A stretch of 64,000 nucleotides of DNA from Sulfuricurvum sp. (lineage in GTDB: Bacteria; Campylobacterota; Campylobacteria; Campylobacterales; Sulfurimonadaceae): contig JAUYAU010000004.1 of NCBI GenBank assembly GCA_030693335.1, forward strand, positions 186,001-250,000. The letters run 5' to 3'. Positions within the stretch are counted from its first letter, which is position 1. Each line of letters opens with the position of its first letter. The translations under genes were made by a program, and so were the position numbers. Below are positions 62,016 through 64,000 of the stretch, piece after piece. The notes under the pieces were generated by a model. It did not search any database, had not been told where the DNA came from, and saw only the letters and a program-made list of their open reading frames with translations.

Positions 62016-63110
62016 CTAAAACGTTTTACCAAATTTGACAGCCAACGAAGCACCGATAAAAAAGTTCTCTTGACGATTGCCTCTGCTCCCCTCAAATATT
62101 GGATCACCATCTTTTAACCAGCGCCCTTCAAGGCGTGCCGCTACATTCGGATAGGGAGTATAATCAAAATTCATTGACGTACTAAAAGTTTTAAATCCGT
62201 TAGGGTTTTGTGTTGAAATTATAACACCTTGCTTGTCCTGATAATACTCTGCGCGTAATGCTCCTGCAAACTGAGCGCTGTACCGATACTGTCCAATCAC
62301 TACCGGAGTGTACCAACAATCATAGCCAGCACCCCCTTTCTCTTTTTGTTGGAATCCGATATCAAACCCTCCAATCACTCCCAATTCTTCACTTAAGCGA
62401 ACCATTGCATAAAGATTGTTGAAATATCGCATACGCCTTGTAAAATCAGGATCGTCACTGCCGATAAAAGTACTCCAATTCAGAGTCAAATCCTCACTTG
62501 GGGTATAGCGGATCTGTGTTCCCAGCGATGGGAGAGTGTTGCCCTCTACCGTATTTATTCTCTGCCATCCATTCACAATTGCCGCCATAAAAAGCCATTT
62601 TTCATCGGGCGTATAGGTAAGTTTTGTTCCCGTAAAAAAATAGGGTGAGTTTTCAGCGGCCAACGAACGGGTGAGCGTCCAGTTATCCATAGATACAGCA
62701 CTTTCAAAACCAATAAACGACGAAAAGACCCCGGCATCTAGCCATAGCGTCCCCGTATCATTCAACGCCACTCCGATATTGGCTTCGTAGATATGCTGCG
62801 CAAGCCCTTTTTCATTGCTGTAATTATCAGTCGAGTACGTTCCCGTATGAATCCCGATATTTGAACGATAATTGGGATGCTCCACTCCGACTTGCAGCAA
62901 CACAAGGTTGACATTTGGTTCATCATGCCGATTATGATTGTAAAGAAAAGGTTGTCTCCGATCAGATGAAGGATTATTATAATCCTCCACGTAGTACATA
63001 TCCGCAAACCCTGATACCTTAACTACCGGCTTTTCATGTGCCAAAACAGCTGATTCACCCCAAAGAGTTTCAGCCAATAGCAATGCCACCCATACCATGA
63101 TCCAATTCAT
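62016..63110 (-). CDS. outer-membrane beta-barrel porin (BBP2-like)
   Basis: 364 residues. Signal peptide (about 1-24, ending AVLA), then 'KVSGFADMYYVEDYNNP' and many alternating strands with 'NPNGFKTFSTSMNFDY' and a C-terminal 'FFIGASLAVKFGKTF' ending in Phe. Fits the BBP2 (DUF1597) porin type. AAGGAGAG precedes the ATG at 63110; the frame start at 63134 is an extension. Confidence 0.78.
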   Translation of the reverse strand: MNWIMVWVALLLAETLWGESAVLAHEKPVVKVSGFADMYYVEDYNNPSSDRRQPFLYNHNRHDEPNVNLVLLQVGVEHPNYRSNIGIHTGTYSTDNYSNEKGLAQHIYEANIGVALNDTGTLWLDAGVFSSFIGFESAVSMDNWTLTRSLAAENSPYFFTGTKLTYTPDEKWLFMAAIVNGWQRINTVEGNTLPSLGTQIRYTPSEDLTLNWSTFIGSDDPDFTRRMRYFNNLYAMVRLSEELGVIGGFDIGFQQKEKGGAGYDCWYTPVVIGQYRYSAQFAGALRAEYYQDKQGVIISTQNPNGFKTFSTSMNFDYTPYPNVAARLEGRWLKDGDPIFEGSRGNRQENFFIGASLAVKFGKTF

Positions 63111-63252
63111 CTCTCTCCTTTTGAGCATACACAAGGCCCTCTATACTACTTTATTCTAAAGAAACTTATCCTTTCCTTTACTAAATATCCCATTCGCAAT
63201 GATGGTCAAAAGAGTATGATAGAATACGGCACTTTACTCTAAAAGTTATTTC

Positions 63253-64000
63253 ATGAATACTCAAACCCTCTTATCTTTATTAGGCATCTATCTCTTCATC
63301 GCTGTCGGTTTCGGAGCCAAATGGACCTTCAAAGAAAAAATCGACGACCGTACCATTACCCTGCTGAGTGTCTATTTTTTACAAATCTTTCTCACCTTTT
63401 GGGGATTGCTCAAACGCCCCATCGATACCGAACTCTTACTCGCTCCATCAGTCTATCTGGCCATTACTCTAATAGCGCTGCTACTTATGATACCGCTCTC
63501 ACGACTGCTGTTTCGTGACACCAAAGAGCGCTCCATCGCCACCGTCGCGGCACTCATCGGCAATACTGGGAATTTGGGGATTCCACTTGGAATTGCTCTG
63601 TTTGGCGAACAGTGTGTCCCTTATCTGACCCTTATCAACCTGGTCAATGTCTTTGTGGTCTATACCATCGGGGTTTTCTATTATTCGCGCGGTGAATTCA
63701 GCGTGCGTGATTCACTTATCAATATCCTAAAACTACCGGTTCTTTGGGCAGCGATGGTGGCGATTATCCTTAACCTCATCGGATATATTCCAAGCGAGGC
63801 TGTGGATAAAACCCTGATGATGGGTGCGTATGCTTCTATGACCATGCAGTTGGTGTTGTTTGGGATTTATTTGTACGGGATAAAATTTAAAGAGATCAAC
63901 AAACGGCTTACGCTGTGGATCAGCAGTAGCAAGTTTATCCTCATCCCCGCTCTTGCCTGGATCGTTTTGGGACAAATTGACATGGAAAGTTCGGTAAAAG
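63253..64000 (+). CDS. AEC-family permease, 3' end beyond the window
   Basis: 249 codons visible from ATG 63253 to the right edge, open to the end. Eight or more helices; 'NTGNLGIPLGIALFGEQ' is the auxin-efflux-carrier/malonate-permease signature. Full AEC proteins are about 300 residues, so some 50 are missing. Substrate unknown. Starts 118 bases after the divergent porin. Confidence 0.8.
   Translation, partial: MNTQTLLSLLGIYLFIAVGFGAKWTFKEKIDDRTITLLSVYFLQIFLTFWGLLKRPIDTELLLAPSVYLAITLIALLLMIPLSRLLFRDTKERSIATVAALIGNTGNLGIPLGIALFGEQCVPYLTLINLVNVFVVYTIGVFYYSRGEFSVRDSLINILKLPVLWAAMVAIILNLIGYIPSEAVDKTLMMGAYASMTMQLVLFGIYLYGIKFKEINKRLTLWISSSKFILIPALAWIVLGQIDMESSVK

Noticed and set aside
1-64000. 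CRISPR arrays, insertion sequences, rRNA
   Set aside because: No regularly spaced direct repeats, transposase gene or rRNA sequence was seen.

Overview
The window is a chromosomal segment of a Campylobacterota (epsilonproteobacterial) organism. Protein style, FlgE and FliK architecture, many orphan PAS histidine kinases with an 'HQWRQP' H-box, and an SdhA/SdhB pair without a classical anchor subunit all point to a Sulfurimonas/Sulfuricurvum-like sulfur- or hydrogen-oxidising lineage. This assignment rests on recognised protein families, not on a search.

Layout. 0.2-4.4 kb: a DsrE-like protein and two orphan histidine kinases. 4.6-6.1 kb: a transglutaminase-like protein and a small outer-membrane barrel. 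6.1-16.1 kb: a type II secretion locus, with pseudopilins G, H, I and J on the minus strand and K, L, M, N, C, D, E and F divergently on the plus strand; no prepilin peptidase is present. 16.1-18.0 kb: a lytic transglycosylase and an ice-binding-like (DUF3494) lipoprotein. 18.2-23.2 kb: a receiver-HD-GYP phosphodiesterase overlapping a very large phosphorelay kinase. 23.2-27.2 kb: OmpA-family and other envelope or stress proteins (BON, sll1863-like, lmo0937-like, small lipoprotein). 27.2-31.2 kb: a CheB-CheR-PAS fusion and a histidine kinase. 31.3-33.7 kb: a second ice-binding-like lipoprotein, a YfaZ-like barrel and a small secreted protein.

33.95-39.98 kb is a compact, very AT-rich integrative element inserted at the 3' end of tRNA-Ser(GGA). 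It is bounded by a 17-bp direct repeat and carries, all on one strand, a tyrosine integrase, an HUH rolling-circle Rep, a gpV-sized putative ssDNA-binding protein, a ribbon-helix-helix protein, an FtsK-type DNA translocase and a four-helix membrane protein. The main discovery is here. In the integrated state the integrase reading frame runs into the tRNA with no usable start codon. If the two att copies are joined on paper into the excised circle, the frame continues for 23 codons beyond the core, from an ATG at 34030-34032, and gives an intact 561-residue protein. Paired GTGGTTAA arm-type sites with identical 11-bp spacing lie on both sides of the core. Integration therefore appears to cut the integrase gene off from its own start.

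40-64 kb is ordinary chromosome: dgt, an HI0933-like flavoprotein, typA, a sigma-54 flagellar hook cluster (fliK-like, flgD, two flgE-type genes), RDD and MFS membrane proteins, an MscS channel, a nitroreductase, a DUF309 protein, a rhodanese-like protein, a Suv3-like helicase, a HTH/coiled-coil protein, an HD-GYP protein, yajQ, an SdhB/SdhA pair with a 32-residue acidic small ORF between them, a beta-barrel porin and a truncated AEC permease at the window edge.
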